From the NCBI GenBank assembly GCA_004554665.1, contig SFKY01000001.1, positions 1 through 64,000 on the forward strand: a DNA stretch of 64,000 nt, given 5' to 3'. Below are positions 16,617-25,006 of the stretch, piece by piece. The translations under genes and the position numbers were made by a program. Position 1 is the first letter of the stretch; each line of letters opens with the position of its first letter. Source of the DNA: Bacteroidales bacterium. Its GTDB lineage: Bacteria > Bacteroidota > Bacteroidia > Bacteroidales > Bacteroidaceae. Under the pieces are notes generated by a model. That model worked only from the letters and a program-made list of their open reading frames with translations. It was not told where the DNA came from and ran no database searches.

Positions 16617-17432
16617 ATGCAGAAATTCGCAGACTATATCGAGCAAATAGAGATTGACTCGCTCTGGAGCGGGCAAAAACATGTGATATGGAACCTTGAC
16701 CGCAAGGTAAACGTGCTGAGCGGCATCAACGGTGTGGGCAAGAGCACCATCCTCAACAAGGTGGTGAAGGGATTGTCTGCAGGCGGCGAGTTCCCCAGCC
16801 ACATGCTCAAAGGGGTACGCCTCAAAGTGTTTCCAGAAGATGCCAAATGGATAAGGTACGACATCATCCGCTCGTTTGACCGCCCCCTCATCAATGCGGA
16901 TATGATCGCCAAGATGGACCTGAGTCTGGTGACCGAACTCGACTGGCAGCTCTTCCAGTTGCAGCGCAAGTACCTGGACTATCAGGTAAATATCGGCAAC
17001 CGCATCATTCAGGCCCTACAGACGGGGTCGCCCGACGCTGCCGCCGACGCACAGCGTATCAGCGAGCCCAAGAAGAGGTTTCAGGATATCATCGACAAGC
17101 TGTTTGCCGAGACGGGAAAGAAGATTGTGCGTACCGAAAACGAAATCTGCTTCACACAGATAGGCGAAAGACTGTTGCCCTACCAGCTGTCGAGTGGTGA
17201 AAAACAGCTGCTGGCCATCCTGCTCACCGTGCTGGTACAAGACAACAAGCCCTATGTGCTCTTCATGGACGAGCCCGAGGTGAGTATGCACGTAGACTGG
17301 CAGCAACAGTTGATAGACCTGATTCTGGAGCTGAACCCCTCGGTGCAGATTATCCTGACCACCCACAGTCCGGCCGTGATCATGAACGGCTGGATGGACA
17401 AGGTGACGGAAGTGTCGGACATCACGGTATAG
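16617..17432 (+). CDS. AAA/ABC-type ATPase of a two-gene ATPase-DUF4435 module
   Basis: A 271-residue soluble ATPase of the AAA_15/AAA_21 (OLD-like, SMC/ABC) class. Motifs in order: Walker A GINGVGKST (about residues 36-44), ABC signature LSSGEKQLL, Walker B VLFMDEPE, and the H-loop TTHSPAVIM. There are no membrane segments or transporter partners. Such ATPases are paired with TOPRIM nucleases in defence modules. It is followed after two bases by a DUF4435 gene, the same pairing as AriA-AriB of the PARIS system, although AriA is considerably larger. The ATG at 16617 gives a normal N-terminus. The ATPase call is secure; defence is inference. Confidence 0.85.
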   Translation: MQKFADYIEQIEIDSLWSGQKHVIWNLDRKVNVLSGINGVGKSTILNKVVKGLSAGGEFPSHMLKGVRLKVFPEDAKWIRYDIIRSFDRPLINADMIAKMDLSLVTELDWQLFQLQRKYLDYQVNIGNRIIQALQTGSPDAAADAQRISEPKKRFQDIIDKLFAETGKKIVRTENEICFTQIGERLLPYQLSSGEKQLLAILLTVLVQDNKPYVLFMDEPEVSMHVDWQQQLIDLILELNPSVQIILTTHSPAVIMNGWMDKVTEVSDITV

Positions 17433-17434
17433 AT

Positions 17435-18475
17435 ATGGGAAAACGTTTGCAGGAGAGTCTGTCGTCACAGTACTTCGAAGCGGCCAACAAGCTCAATTCG
17501 AAGACGGCCCGGCACCGCATCGTTGCCTATGTGGAGAGCTACGATGATGTGTTTTTCTGGCGCTCGGTGCTCTCCGGACTGGAGACCCCACAGGTCTACT
17601 TCCAAGTGACGTTGCCCTCGCGCTCCCAGAAGCTGGAACGGGGCAAGAAGGCGGTGCTGATGAACCTGCTGCAGGAGCGGGTGGGCGAAGATATGATAGC
17701 CTGCGTGGATGCAGACTACGACTATCTGATCCAAGGGGCTACCAATACCTCGAAAACGATACTCGCCAATCCCTATATCTTCCATACTTACGCCTACGCC
17801 ATTGAGAATCTGCAATGCTATGCGCCCTCGCTGCACGACCTGTGCGTGGCAATCACGCTCAACGACCATGCCATCTTCGATTTTGAGGAATACATGCGCC
17901 AATTCTCGCAGGCCATCTTCCCGCTCTTTGTATGGAGTATATGGCATTACAGGTCGCCCAACTACAACAAGTTTACCATCTCCAATTTCTTAACGGTCAT
18001 AGAACTGGGCAACTTCTCCCTCGCCCATGCCAACGAACTGATGCAGCGCCTGCGCCACAAGGTAGCCCGCAAGGTGGATATGCTGAAACGGCAAAATCCG
18101 ACGGCACGCCAGAGCTACCAAGCGGTAAAGGAAGACCTGAAACGGTTAGGGGTAACGGCCGACACCACCTATTTATATATACAGGGGCATCACCTGTTTG
18201 ACAAGGTGGTGGTGCCCATCATGAACAAGGTGTGCAGCCAGTTGGTCAAGGAGCGCGAAGACGAGATAAGACGTGACAGCATGCACGGTACGCAGCGCCG
18301 CAACGAACTGAGTTGTTATTCGCACAGCGTGACAGACATCACGATGATGCTCAAGAAAGGGACAGGCTACACTCTGTCAGAGCCTTTCAGACGCATACAG
18401 GCCGACATCGCTGATTTCCTGAACAAGAAATTCGGCGACGAGAAGCTATCGCCACCTGCCGAGTCGGCAGGATAA
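17435..18475 (+). CDS. DUF4435 (TOPRIM-like) protein, candidate effector nuclease
   Basis: A 346-residue protein with the DUF4435 pattern: the acidic start RIVAYVESYDDVFFW (about residues 28-42), then a basic stretch QKLERGKKAVLMNLL, the paired acidic motif CVDADYDYL, and YAIENLQCY. Glu followed by a DxD corresponds to TOPRIM metal-binding positions. The C-terminal half is helical with no recognised domain. Only two bases separate it from the ATPase gene. In PARIS the DUF4435 protein AriB is the effector released by the ATPase; the same relation is plausible here but unproven. A hairpin terminator follows at 18502-18537. Confidence 0.85.
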   Translation: MGKRLQESLSSQYFEAANKLNSKTARHRIVAYVESYDDVFFWRSVLSGLETPQVYFQVTLPSRSQKLERGKKAVLMNLLQERVGEDMIACVDADYDYLIQGATNTSKTILANPYIFHTYAYAIENLQCYAPSLHDLCVAITLNDHAIFDFEEYMRQFSQAIFPLFVWSIWHYRSPNYNKFTISNFLTVIELGNFSLAHANELMQRLRHKVARKVDMLKRQNPTARQSYQAVKEDLKRLGVTADTTYLYIQGHHLFDKVVVPIMNKVCSQLVKEREDEIRRDSMHGTQRRNELSCYSHSVTDITMMLKKGTGYTLSEPFRRIQADIADFLNKKFGDEKLSPPAESAG

Positions 18476-18501
18476 CCCACCGGTATATCCCCAATACGCA
18501 A

Positions 18502-18537
18502 CGCGCCCTACTGCCTTTTCCTGTGCAGTAGGGCGCG
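18502..18537. terminator. terminator between the DUF4435 gene and manA
   Basis: A 13-bp perfect stem, CGCGCCCTACTGC with GCAGTAGGGCGCG, around a 10-base loop, followed on the plus strand by ATAGTTTTG. It lies between two convergent genes. Confidence 0.8.
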
Positions 18538-18580
18538 ATAGTTTTGTCCCCTGTCCTATTGACGGGTGGAGAAGACAGGA

Positions 18581-19543
18581 TTATACGTAGGTTTCAAGAA
18601 ACTTGACAGTTCCCTCTACCTTCAGTGTCTGTGTGGTGGCAGGTACCAGCATTGACTCGCCGGCATTGAGCGTGAGGGTGTTGCCCTCGCCGTCGGTCAC
18701 AGTACCCGAACCCTTCATGCCGATGAGGATGACGAAGCTGTCGAGCTCGCTGTAGTCGAGGGTCATAGGCTCATCGAGGTCGTAGACAGCTGTGCTGAAG
18801 TAAGGACAGCTGACGAGCGCGATGCCCTGGTTCTTCACCGGCACATACTCGGTACGATAGTTGTTCTCCACCGTGTAGTTGATACACTCGGCAGCCTCCT
18901 TGGTGTGCAGCTGTCGGTAGTTGCCGTCCTTATCCTTGCGCTTGAAGTCGTAGATACGGTAAGTGACATCGCTGGTCTGCTGGATCTCGGCGAGGAAACA
19001 GCCTGTACCGATAGCGTGGATGCGTCCGGCTGGCAGGAAGAAGCAGTCTCCCTCCTTGACAGCGTACTGGGCCAGGGCGTCGCAGATGGTATCGTTTTCC
19101 ACCATCTCCTTGTACTGCTCGGGCGTAATCTCTTTTTTCAGACCACTGTACAGTTTGGCATCGGGATCAGAGTCCATGATGTACCACATCTCTGTCTTGC
19201 CGCGATCCTTGCCCTGCTTCTGGGCAATCTCATCGGTGGGATGCACCTGGATAGAGAGGTCTTGGCGTGCATCGATGAACTTGATGAGCAGCGGAAACTC
19301 GTTGCCGAAACGCTCGTAGTTGGCCTTGCCCACGAGATCAGCCTTGAGCGCGATGACAACATCGTTGAGCGACTGTCCGGCAAACTCACCCTCGGCCACC
19401 AGAGTCTCGTTGCCTTTTACGCCCGATATCTCCCAACTCTCACCTACATTCTCCAGTTTGTCACTGAGGTGCTTGAAGGGGATAATCTTGTCGCCTCCCC
19501 ACAGCGTCTGCTTCAGCAGTGCATTAAACTTTAATGGTTTCAT
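18581..19543 (-). CDS. manA: mannose-6-phosphate isomerase, class I
   Basis: Zinc enzyme interconverting fructose 6-phosphate and mannose 6-phosphate, supplying mannose for GDP-sugar synthesis. The 320-residue product is the short Bacteroidetes/Firmicutes type. Metal-binding residues are visible in SIQVHPTDE (Gln, His), GKTEMWY (Glu) and AGRIHAIG (His), and the beta-jelly-roll cupin continues to a Cys-poor C-terminus. It lies 34 bases after the trkH stop on the same strand with no promoter motif in between, so it is probably the last gene of the dxs-trkA-trkH transcript. Confidence 0.95.
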   Translation of the reverse strand: MKPLKFNALLKQTLWGGDKIIPFKHLSDKLENVGESWEISGVKGNETLVAEGEFAGQSLNDVVIALKADLVGKANYERFGNEFPLLIKFIDARQDLSIQVHPTDEIAQKQGKDRGKTEMWYIMDSDPDAKLYSGLKKEITPEQYKEMVENDTICDALAQYAVKEGDCFFLPAGRIHAIGTGCFLAEIQQTSDVTYRIYDFKRKDKDGNYRQLHTKEAAECINYTVENNYRTEYVPVKNQGIALVSCPYFSTAVYDLDEPMTLDYSELDSFVILIGMKGSGTVTDGEGNTLTLNAGESMLVPATTQTLKVEGTVKFLETYV

Positions 19544-19577
19544 ACGCTAAAAATGTTTGATTGATATATTGATAGAC

Positions 19578-21035
19578 TTAATTCTTTTTCCAGAATGCCG
19601 GGGTGAGGATGACCAGCACGGTGAATATCTCCAGACGGCCGACCAACATCATAAACGAACACAGCCACTTGGCCACGCCGGGCAGCATACTCCACGACAT
19701 CGTCGGTCCTATCTCCAGTCCTAACGACGGCCCCACATTGCCGATGCAACTGAGCGAGATGGTAATGGCATTGGTATGGTCGATTCCGCACGCCATCATG
19801 GCAAAGGCCACTATCACCAGCATGCCCAGATAGCTGGCCAGAAAGGCCAGCAGCGTGACACGCTTCTGCATGGGCACGTTGAGCCCGTTGAGCTTGAGCG
19901 GCAACACGGCGTTGGGATGCAGTATCTGCTGCAACTCGTTGCGAATCACCTTCAAGACCATCACGCCACGGATGCACTTGAAGGCTCCGCTCGTAGACCC
20001 GGAGCACGCTCCCATAAACATACAGCCTGCCAACACCACCCAAGTGGCATGAGGCCACAGCGCGGCATCATCACTGAAAAGGCCGGTGGTAGTGAGAAAG
20101 GCCACAGTCTGAAAGATGGCGCTGCGGAAGGCATGCTCCACATCGTAGCCGTTGTGCAGCATGAGCTGCCACATGATAAACAGCGTGCTGCCGACTATCA
20201 CAGCGATATAAAACTTGAACTCAGCGTTGCGCAGCAAGTCCTTCACCTTGAGTTTGGCTACCGAGAAATAGAGCAAGGTGAAGTTGATGCCCGACAAGAA
20301 GCAGAAAAACGTGCATACATACTCCAATGCAGGCGATTGGAAGGTCGCAATGCTCGAATTGTTGATGGCAAAACCTCCCGTAGCCGTGCTGGTCATGCCA
20401 TAGTTGATGCTCTCCCACCAGTCCATGCCAAAGACCATGAAGCAGCCCATACACGACAGGGTGAGCAGGAGATACACCATCCATATCCACTTGGCGCTCA
20501 TGGAGAGCCGGGGATGCAGTTTGGTACGGATAGGCCCCGTGGCCTCGGCGGCAAACACCTTGGTCGAGCCGCCCACCATCGACGGCAGTAGCGCAATGGT
20601 AAAGAATACGATTCCCAGACCACCGATCCACTGGGTAAACGACCTCCAGAAGAGCAGCCCGTGCGTGAGCCGCTCCACATCGTCGATGATCGAGGCACCC
20701 GTGGTAGAGAATCCAGACATGGTCTCGAAAAATGCATCGGTAAAACTGGTGATGTAGCCGCTGATCATAAACGGCAGCGTGCCAAAAAGACTGAAGATGA
20801 TCCAGGAGAGCGTGACCACGAGATAGGCTTCCTTGCGTGAGAGCGTGTTGTCTGCATTGCGCCCCATAAACTTGAGTACGAAACCGAAAAAGAAGATAAT
20901 CACTATCGACAAAAGAAACGCAAACACGTCGGATTCGTTGAAATAAAGCGCCACACCGAGACAGATAAGCATGAGCAAAGCCTCGATGAAGAGCAGCGAG
21001 CCCAGAATCTTGGCGATAATCCTCCAGTTGATCAT
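19578..21035 (-). CDS. trkH: Trk-type potassium uptake channel subunit
   Basis: A 485-residue membrane protein of the TrkH/KtrB superfamily. All four selectivity-filter loops are recognisable: MSGFSTTGASII, TSTATGGFAINN, FLTTTGLFSDD and IGNVGPSLGLE. It imports K+ and is gated by a TrkA-type RCK ring. Its ATG overlaps the TGA of trkA (ATGA at 21035), coupling channel and regulator. Length matches the family. The C-terminus ends shortly after the last helix (LTPAFWKKN). Confidence 0.95.
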   Translation of the reverse strand: MINWRIIAKILGSLLFIEALLMLICLGVALYFNESDVFAFLLSIVIIFFFGFVLKFMGRNADNTLSRKEAYLVVTLSWIIFSLFGTLPFMISGYITSFTDAFFETMSGFSTTGASIIDDVERLTHGLLFWRSFTQWIGGLGIVFFTIALLPSMVGGSTKVFAAEATGPIRTKLHPRLSMSAKWIWMVYLLLTLSCMGCFMVFGMDWWESINYGMTSTATGGFAINNSSIATFQSPALEYVCTFFCFLSGINFTLLYFSVAKLKVKDLLRNAEFKFYIAVIVGSTLFIMWQLMLHNGYDVEHAFRSAIFQTVAFLTTTGLFSDDAALWPHATWVVLAGCMFMGACSGSTSGAFKCIRGVMVLKVIRNELQQILHPNAVLPLKLNGLNVPMQKRVTLLAFLASYLGMLVIVAFAMMACGIDHTNAITISLSCIGNVGPSLGLEIGPTMSWSMLPGVAKWLCSFMMLVGRLEIFTVLVILTPAFWKKN

Positions 21036-22375
21036 ATAAAGAACTTCTCTATTTTTTTCATATTGATACTATGGCAGAACACCATGACCGAGTCGCCGGC
21101 CTGAATCTGCGTATTACCAGACACCAGCATGCCCTCTCCGTCTCTCACCAGACCACCAATGGTCATTCCCTGCGGCAACCCCAAGTCTTTGACAGGTTTG
21201 CGGGTGATCTTGGAATCCTCCTTGGGAATAAACTCGGCCACATCGGCGTTGGCAGACATGAGGAAGGTGACATTCATCACATCGGCATCGAGCATCATCT
21301 GGTAGATTCGACTCGCCGCGATGGCTTTCTTGTTGATGATGGTGCCTATGTCCAGACTCTCGGCCATGCTCACATAGTCGATATTCTCTACCATCGCCAC
21401 CGTCTTGCGTACGCCGAGGCGCTTGGCAGTAAGACATGCCAGGATATTGGTCTCGGCATTGCCCGTCAGCGCCACAAAGGCCTGGGTATTGTTGATGCCC
21501 TCCTCGGTGAGCAGGGCTATGTCGCGTCCGTCTCCGTTGATGACCAGCGTGTCGCTGTCTTCGAGCAGTTCGTTAAGCCGGTCACAGCGGTCAGCGTTTT
21601 GCTCAATGATTTTCACGTCCATGTATTTGGGCATGATGCGCACCGCATTGACCGCCGTCTTGCCGCCTCCCATGATCATGACATTCTTCACATCCACATA
21701 GTGCTCCTTGCCCACAATCTTGCGGATGTAAGGAATATACTGGCGTGTGGTCATGAAGTAAGCCAAATCGTAGAGCTTGAGTTCGTCGTTACCACCGGGA
21801 ATGATGGTTTCGCCGCCACGCTTGATGGCCACCACATGGTAAGGATCCTGCGGACCGCAGAGCGTGCGGAGCGGCTGGTTCAGAATCTCACATCCCTCGC
21901 GCAACTTGATGCCAAGCATCACCAATGCGCCATTGTGCACGTCCCAGCGCTGCCTGACCCACGACATCTTCAGACCGCTGTTGATGTCCTTGGCCGCCAA
22001 GGCTTCCGGATAGATGAGCGAGTCTACGCCCAGCCGGTTGATAAACTCCTCTGTCTCTGGTGCCTTGTACTCCGAGTTGTCTATGCGCGCCACTGTCTTT
22101 TTGGCACCGAGTGCCTTGGCCAAGATACAGTTGTTCATGTTGACGCTCTGGTCGGGAGTAACGGCAATATAGAGGTCTGTATGGGCGATACCCGCCTCTT
22201 TGAGCGCACGGATGCTTTCCGGCGACGCCTCCATAGTCAGCAAGTCATAGTCACTGCCTATCTGTGCCAGTCTCTCGGGATCCTTGTCGATGATGGTGAT
22301 ATCCTCGTGGTTGCGTGAGAGCAACCTTGCCAGATGCGTACCTATCGCATAGGCCCCTGTAATGATGATTTTCAT
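21032..22375 (-). CDS. trkA: Trk system potassium uptake regulatory protein TrkA
   Basis: A 447-residue cytoplasmic regulator with the duplicated TrkA layout: an NAD-binding Rossmann RCK-N domain at the start (IITGAYAIGTHLARLL), a TrkA-C domain, then a second RCK-N (VMIMGGGKTAVNAVRIM, about residue 230) and a second TrkA-C. It binds nucleotides and gates the TrkH channel encoded next. It is coupled to dxs upstream and to trkH downstream by ATGA overlaps. The glycine of the first GxGxxG is partly replaced (GAYAIG), which is common in this branch. Confidence 0.95.
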   Translation of the reverse strand: MKIIITGAYAIGTHLARLLSRNHEDITIIDKDPERLAQIGSDYDLLTMEASPESIRALKEAGIAHTDLYIAVTPDQSVNMNNCILAKALGAKKTVARIDNSEYKAPETEEFINRLGVDSLIYPEALAAKDINSGLKMSWVRQRWDVHNGALVMLGIKLREGCEILNQPLRTLCGPQDPYHVVAIKRGGETIIPGGNDELKLYDLAYFMTTRQYIPYIRKIVGKEHYVDVKNVMIMGGGKTAVNAVRIMPKYMDVKIIEQNADRCDRLNELLEDSDTLVINGDGRDIALLTEEGINNTQAFVALTGNAETNILACLTAKRLGVRKTVAMVENIDYVSMAESLDIGTIINKKAIAASRIYQMMLDADVMNVTFLMSANADVAEFIPKEDSKITRKPVKDLGLPQGMTIGGLVRDGEGMLVSGNTQIQAGDSVMVFCHSINMKKIEKFFI

Positions 22376-24267
22376 CTCAGTATTTCGTTTTTAATCGATT
22401 CTATGTCCAGCCCCACCAACTTGTGGAGCTCATTGACGGTGCCGTGTTCCACAAAAACGTCGGGCAGACCCATCCGCTGCACCCTGCAGCGATAACCGTG
22501 GTCGGCCATCCACTCCATCACGGCCGAGCCCATTCCGCCATTGCGCACGCCATCCTCGATAGTGATGACGCGGGAGAAGAGCTTGCCCACCTCATGCAGC
22601 AGCTGCTCATCGAGAGGCTTGACAAACCGCATGTCGTAATGGGCCACCGTGGGCGCACCTGCCACCGAGGAGAGTTCCTCTATGGCCTTGGCCACGTCGT
22701 TGCCTATGGGTCCGACGCTCAGCACGGCCACATCGCTGCCCTCGTGCAGCTTGCGACCCGTGCCCACTGCTACCTTCTCCAACGGGCAACGCCAATCGGA
22801 CTTCACCCCGCGTCCGCGCGGATAGCGTATCACAAAGGTACCCATGCCCGGACGGCAAGCCGTGTACATGAGGCGGCGCAACTCGTGCTCATCCATCGGC
22901 GAACAGATGGTAAGATGGGGGATGGGACGCAGGGCGGCCAAATCGAATGCACCATGATGCGTCGGGCCGTCTTCTCCCACCAGTCCCGCGCGGTCCAGAC
23001 ACAGCACCACGGGCAGGTTGAGCACCGCCAGATCGTGGATGATGTTGTCGTAGGCCCGCTGGGCAAAGGCACTGTAGATATTGCAGAAAGGGATAAGCCC
23101 GTCTTTGGCCATGCCGCCCGAGAAGGTCACGGCATGCCCCTCGGCGATACCCACATCAAAAGCCCGGTCGGGCATCTCCTTCATCAGGATATTCATCGAG
23201 CAGCCCGAGGGCATGGCCGGGGTGACACCCACCACATGCTCGTCGAGCCGCGCCAGTTCGAGCAGAGTCTCGCCAAATACGTCCTGAAACTTCGGAGGCA
23301 TGCCCTCGCACTCGTTCACGATGCGCTCGCCCGTCTCGGGGTCAAACTTGCCTGGCGCATGCCAGATGGTAGCCTCCTCCTCAGCCGGCTTATAACCCTT
23401 GCCCTTGACGGTATGCAGGTGCAGCAGTTTCGGACCTTTCATGTCTTTGAGCTGACGGAGCATGCGGACAATTTCCTTCACGTCGTGTCCGTCGAAAGGG
23501 CCGAAATATCGGATGTTCATGCCCTCAAAAATATTCTGCTGATGACTCAGCGCCGACTTGATGGCATTGTTGAGCCGCAAGATTCCCTTTCTCCGCTCGT
23601 CACTCAGGTACCCCCGGGCATGCAGCCAGCGCGACGCCTTGAAGCGCAGCCGGTTGTAAGTCTCGTTGGTGTCCAGGTTGAGCAGGTATTTCTCCATGCC
23701 ACCCACAGCCCGGTCTATGCTCATGTCGTTGTCGTTGAGGATAATGAGCAGGTCGTTGGGGCTCGACGACACATTGTTGATCCCTTCGAAGGCCAGACCT
23801 CCGCTCATCGCCCCATCGCCGATCACCGCCACCACATGCCGGTTTTCGTTTCCCGTCTTCTTCGCCGCCACGGCCATACCCAGCGCGGCAGAGATGGAGT
23901 TGGAGGCGTGGCCGCACGTGAATGTGTCGTACTCGCTCTCCAAGGGCGTGGGAAAAGGCCGTATGCCACCCATCTTGCGGTTGGTGCAAAACTGGTCCCT
24001 GCGGCCGGTGAGAATCTTGTGGCCGTAAGCCTGATGGCCCACGTCCCACACCAACCGGTCGTAAGGTGTGTCAAACACGTAGTGCAGGGCTACCGTAATC
24101 TCCACCACCCCCAAACTCGACGCGAAGTGGCCCGGGTTGGCCGACACTTCTTCTATGATGTCCTTGCGCAGTTCATCGCACACCTCGGGCAACTGGTCTA
24201 TCGACAGCTTACGCAGGTCTGCGGGATCCTTAATCTGGCTCAGCAGTCCAAATTTTTCCTTGTCCAC
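22372..24267 (-). CDS. dxs: 1-deoxy-D-xylulose-5-phosphate synthase
   Basis: A thiamine-diphosphate enzyme condensing pyruvate and glyceraldehyde 3-phosphate at the entry of the MEP isoprenoid pathway. The 631-residue product has the catalytic His region VGHQAYGHKILTGRR, the TPP motif GDGAMSGG with its closing NDN, and transketolase C-terminal elements (DRAGLVGEDGPTHHG). Translation starts at a GTG (24267); the next upstream in-frame codons run into a TAG with no ATG. Two tandem -7 elements lie upstream. It is followed by the potassium genes with overlapping starts. Confidence 0.96.
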   Translation of the reverse strand: MDKEKFGLLSQIKDPADLRKLSIDQLPEVCDELRKDIIEEVSANPGHFASSLGVVEITVALHYVFDTPYDRLVWDVGHQAYGHKILTGRRDQFCTNRKMGGIRPFPTPLESEYDTFTCGHASNSISAALGMAVAAKKTGNENRHVVAVIGDGAMSGGLAFEGINNVSSSPNDLLIILNDNDMSIDRAVGGMEKYLLNLDTNETYNRLRFKASRWLHARGYLSDERRKGILRLNNAIKSALSHQQNIFEGMNIRYFGPFDGHDVKEIVRMLRQLKDMKGPKLLHLHTVKGKGYKPAEEEATIWHAPGKFDPETGERIVNECEGMPPKFQDVFGETLLELARLDEHVVGVTPAMPSGCSMNILMKEMPDRAFDVGIAEGHAVTFSGGMAKDGLIPFCNIYSAFAQRAYDNIIHDLAVLNLPVVLCLDRAGLVGEDGPTHHGAFDLAALRPIPHLTICSPMDEHELRRLMYTACRPGMGTFVIRYPRGRGVKSDWRCPLEKVAVGTGRKLHEGSDVAVLSVGPIGNDVAKAIEELSSVAGAPTVAHYDMRFVKPLDEQLLHEVGKLFSRVITIEDGVRNGGMGSAVMEWMADHGYRCRVQRMGLPDVFVEHGTVNELHKLVGLDIESIKNEILR

Positions 24268-24359
24268 GTCTGTAAAATCTACTTTTTCATCCTATTTTCC
24301 GACTGGCTTCCCTCCGTGCATGGGGGCAAGCCCAGCATGCCCGTGCAACCTATCTTCTG

Positions 24360-24433
24360 CAAAGATAGTGCAAACCGAACGCAACAAAGCTTGCTCTGGA
24401 TTGCTGAGGTGCAGCCTATCATGTGCAAAGATA
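24360..24433 (-). promoter_or_regulatory. two tandem -7 elements upstream of dxs, part of a dispersed promoter repeat
   Basis: TATCTTTG occurs on the minus strand at 24360-24367 and 24426-24433, exactly 66 bp apart. The surrounding bases (CTATCTTCTGCAAAGATAG, then GAACGCAA, then ATTGCTGA and GCCTATC) match the pepT upstream region at 54436-54520, which has the same 66-bp spacing. The dxs leader also holds a small hairpin around GCATGGGGGCAAGCCCAGC. Confidence 0.75.
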
Positions 24434-24513
24434 TTCAAAAAATGTGAGAACGAATACAAATTCAAGAAAAAACACCTTATAAAAAAAATCAGACATTATA
24501 TATATAAAACAAA

Positions 24514-24543
24514 GAACCCCTCTCATGCGAATGAAAGGGATTC
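24514..24543 (-). terminator. terminator of the tRNA-Arg gene
   Basis: On the minus strand, a 13-bp stem (GAATCCCTTTCAT with ATGAGAGGGGTTC, including two G-T pairs) and a TCGC loop are followed by TTTGTTTTATATA. It lies just downstream of the tRNA. Confidence 0.9.
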
Positions 24544-24550
24544 CTTATTG

Positions 24551-24624
24551 TGACTCCGTTGGGATTCAAACCCAAGACCTTCAGAACCGGAATCTGACGC
24601 TCTATTCAGCTAAGCTACGGAGCC
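24551..24624 (-). tRNA. tRNA-Arg (anticodon CCG)
   Basis: Read on the minus strand the 74 bases fold as a cloverleaf: acceptor GGCTCCG paired with CGGAGTC plus an A discriminator, D-arm TAGCTTAGC..., anticodon stem TCAGA/TCTGA enclosing TTCCGGT with anticodon CCG, and a T-arm with TTGGGTTTGAATCCCAA containing the canonical TTTGAAT. The CCA end is not encoded. It has its own promoter at 24638 and terminator at 24514, so it is a single-gene transcript. Confidence 0.96.
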
Positions 24625-24637
24625 ATGCTTGCGGGTG

Positions 24638-24645
24638 CAAAGGTA
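24638..24645 (-). promoter_or_regulatory. -7 promoter element for tRNA-Arg
   Basis: TACCTTTG on the minus strand, 13 bases upstream of the mature tRNA 5' end. Confidence 0.75.
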
Positions 24646-24725
24646 GGCATTTCTTTTGAAATAGACAAATAACCGAGGGAGATATTTTTTGTAGTTATAA
24701 AAACAATCATCACATACGCGGTTTG

Positions 24726-24784
24726 TAAAGGTGGCGTTTACGAGGTCTAAATGCCACCTTTAGCGCGCCAAAGGCCATGTTTGG
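24726..24784. repeat. triplet palindrome element, copy B
   Basis: Units begin at 24726 (TAAAGGTGGCGTTTA), 24748 (TAAATGCCACCTTTA) and 24769 (CAAAGGCCATGTTTG), with a 22/21-bp pitch. It sits in the 382-base gap between the divergent tRNA and asnA genes. The rest of that gap holds only the two promoters as far as I can see. Confidence 0.88.
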
Positions 24785-24954
24785 CTTCCAGATATGCCAT
24801 ACACGCTTTTCAAATCCTGCCCCTGCGAAGTCGGGAGTGCCCCCTGCCCCACAGCAAACGAAGCTGTAGCGGAAACAGAGGCTGCCTACAAAGCCAAAAT
24901 GTATACAAAACACAAACTTTTATTGACTTTTTGGCAAAATAATCGACATTTTCC

Positions 24955-24984
24955 TTGCAGATTCATTATTATTGTTTACCTTTG
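24955..24984 (+). promoter_or_regulatory. promoter of asnA
   Basis: TACCTTTG at 24977-24984, with TTG at 24955-24957 and a 19-base gap, fits the Bacteroidetes -33/-7 layout. The start codon follows 22 bases later. Confidence 0.75.
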
Positions 24985-25006
24985 CATGCAAAATTGATTA
25001 AAAAGC

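Noticed and set aside
24268..24360. TPP riboswitch in the dxs leader
   Set aside because: Only a small GC-rich hairpin is present; the conserved CTGAGA core of the aptamer is missing.
22423..24447. Long open frame (674 codons) on the plus strand opposite dxs
   Set aside because: The minus strand encodes a complete DXS with all motifs. The antisense frame is His/Gly-rich, matches no family and has no promoter; it is a codon-bias shadow.
24551..24624. tRNA-Arg as an integration site of a mobile element linked to the recombinase fragment
   Set aside because: The recombinase piece is 16 kb away, no direct repeat of the tRNA 3' end was noticed, and the tRNA has its own promoter and terminator intact.
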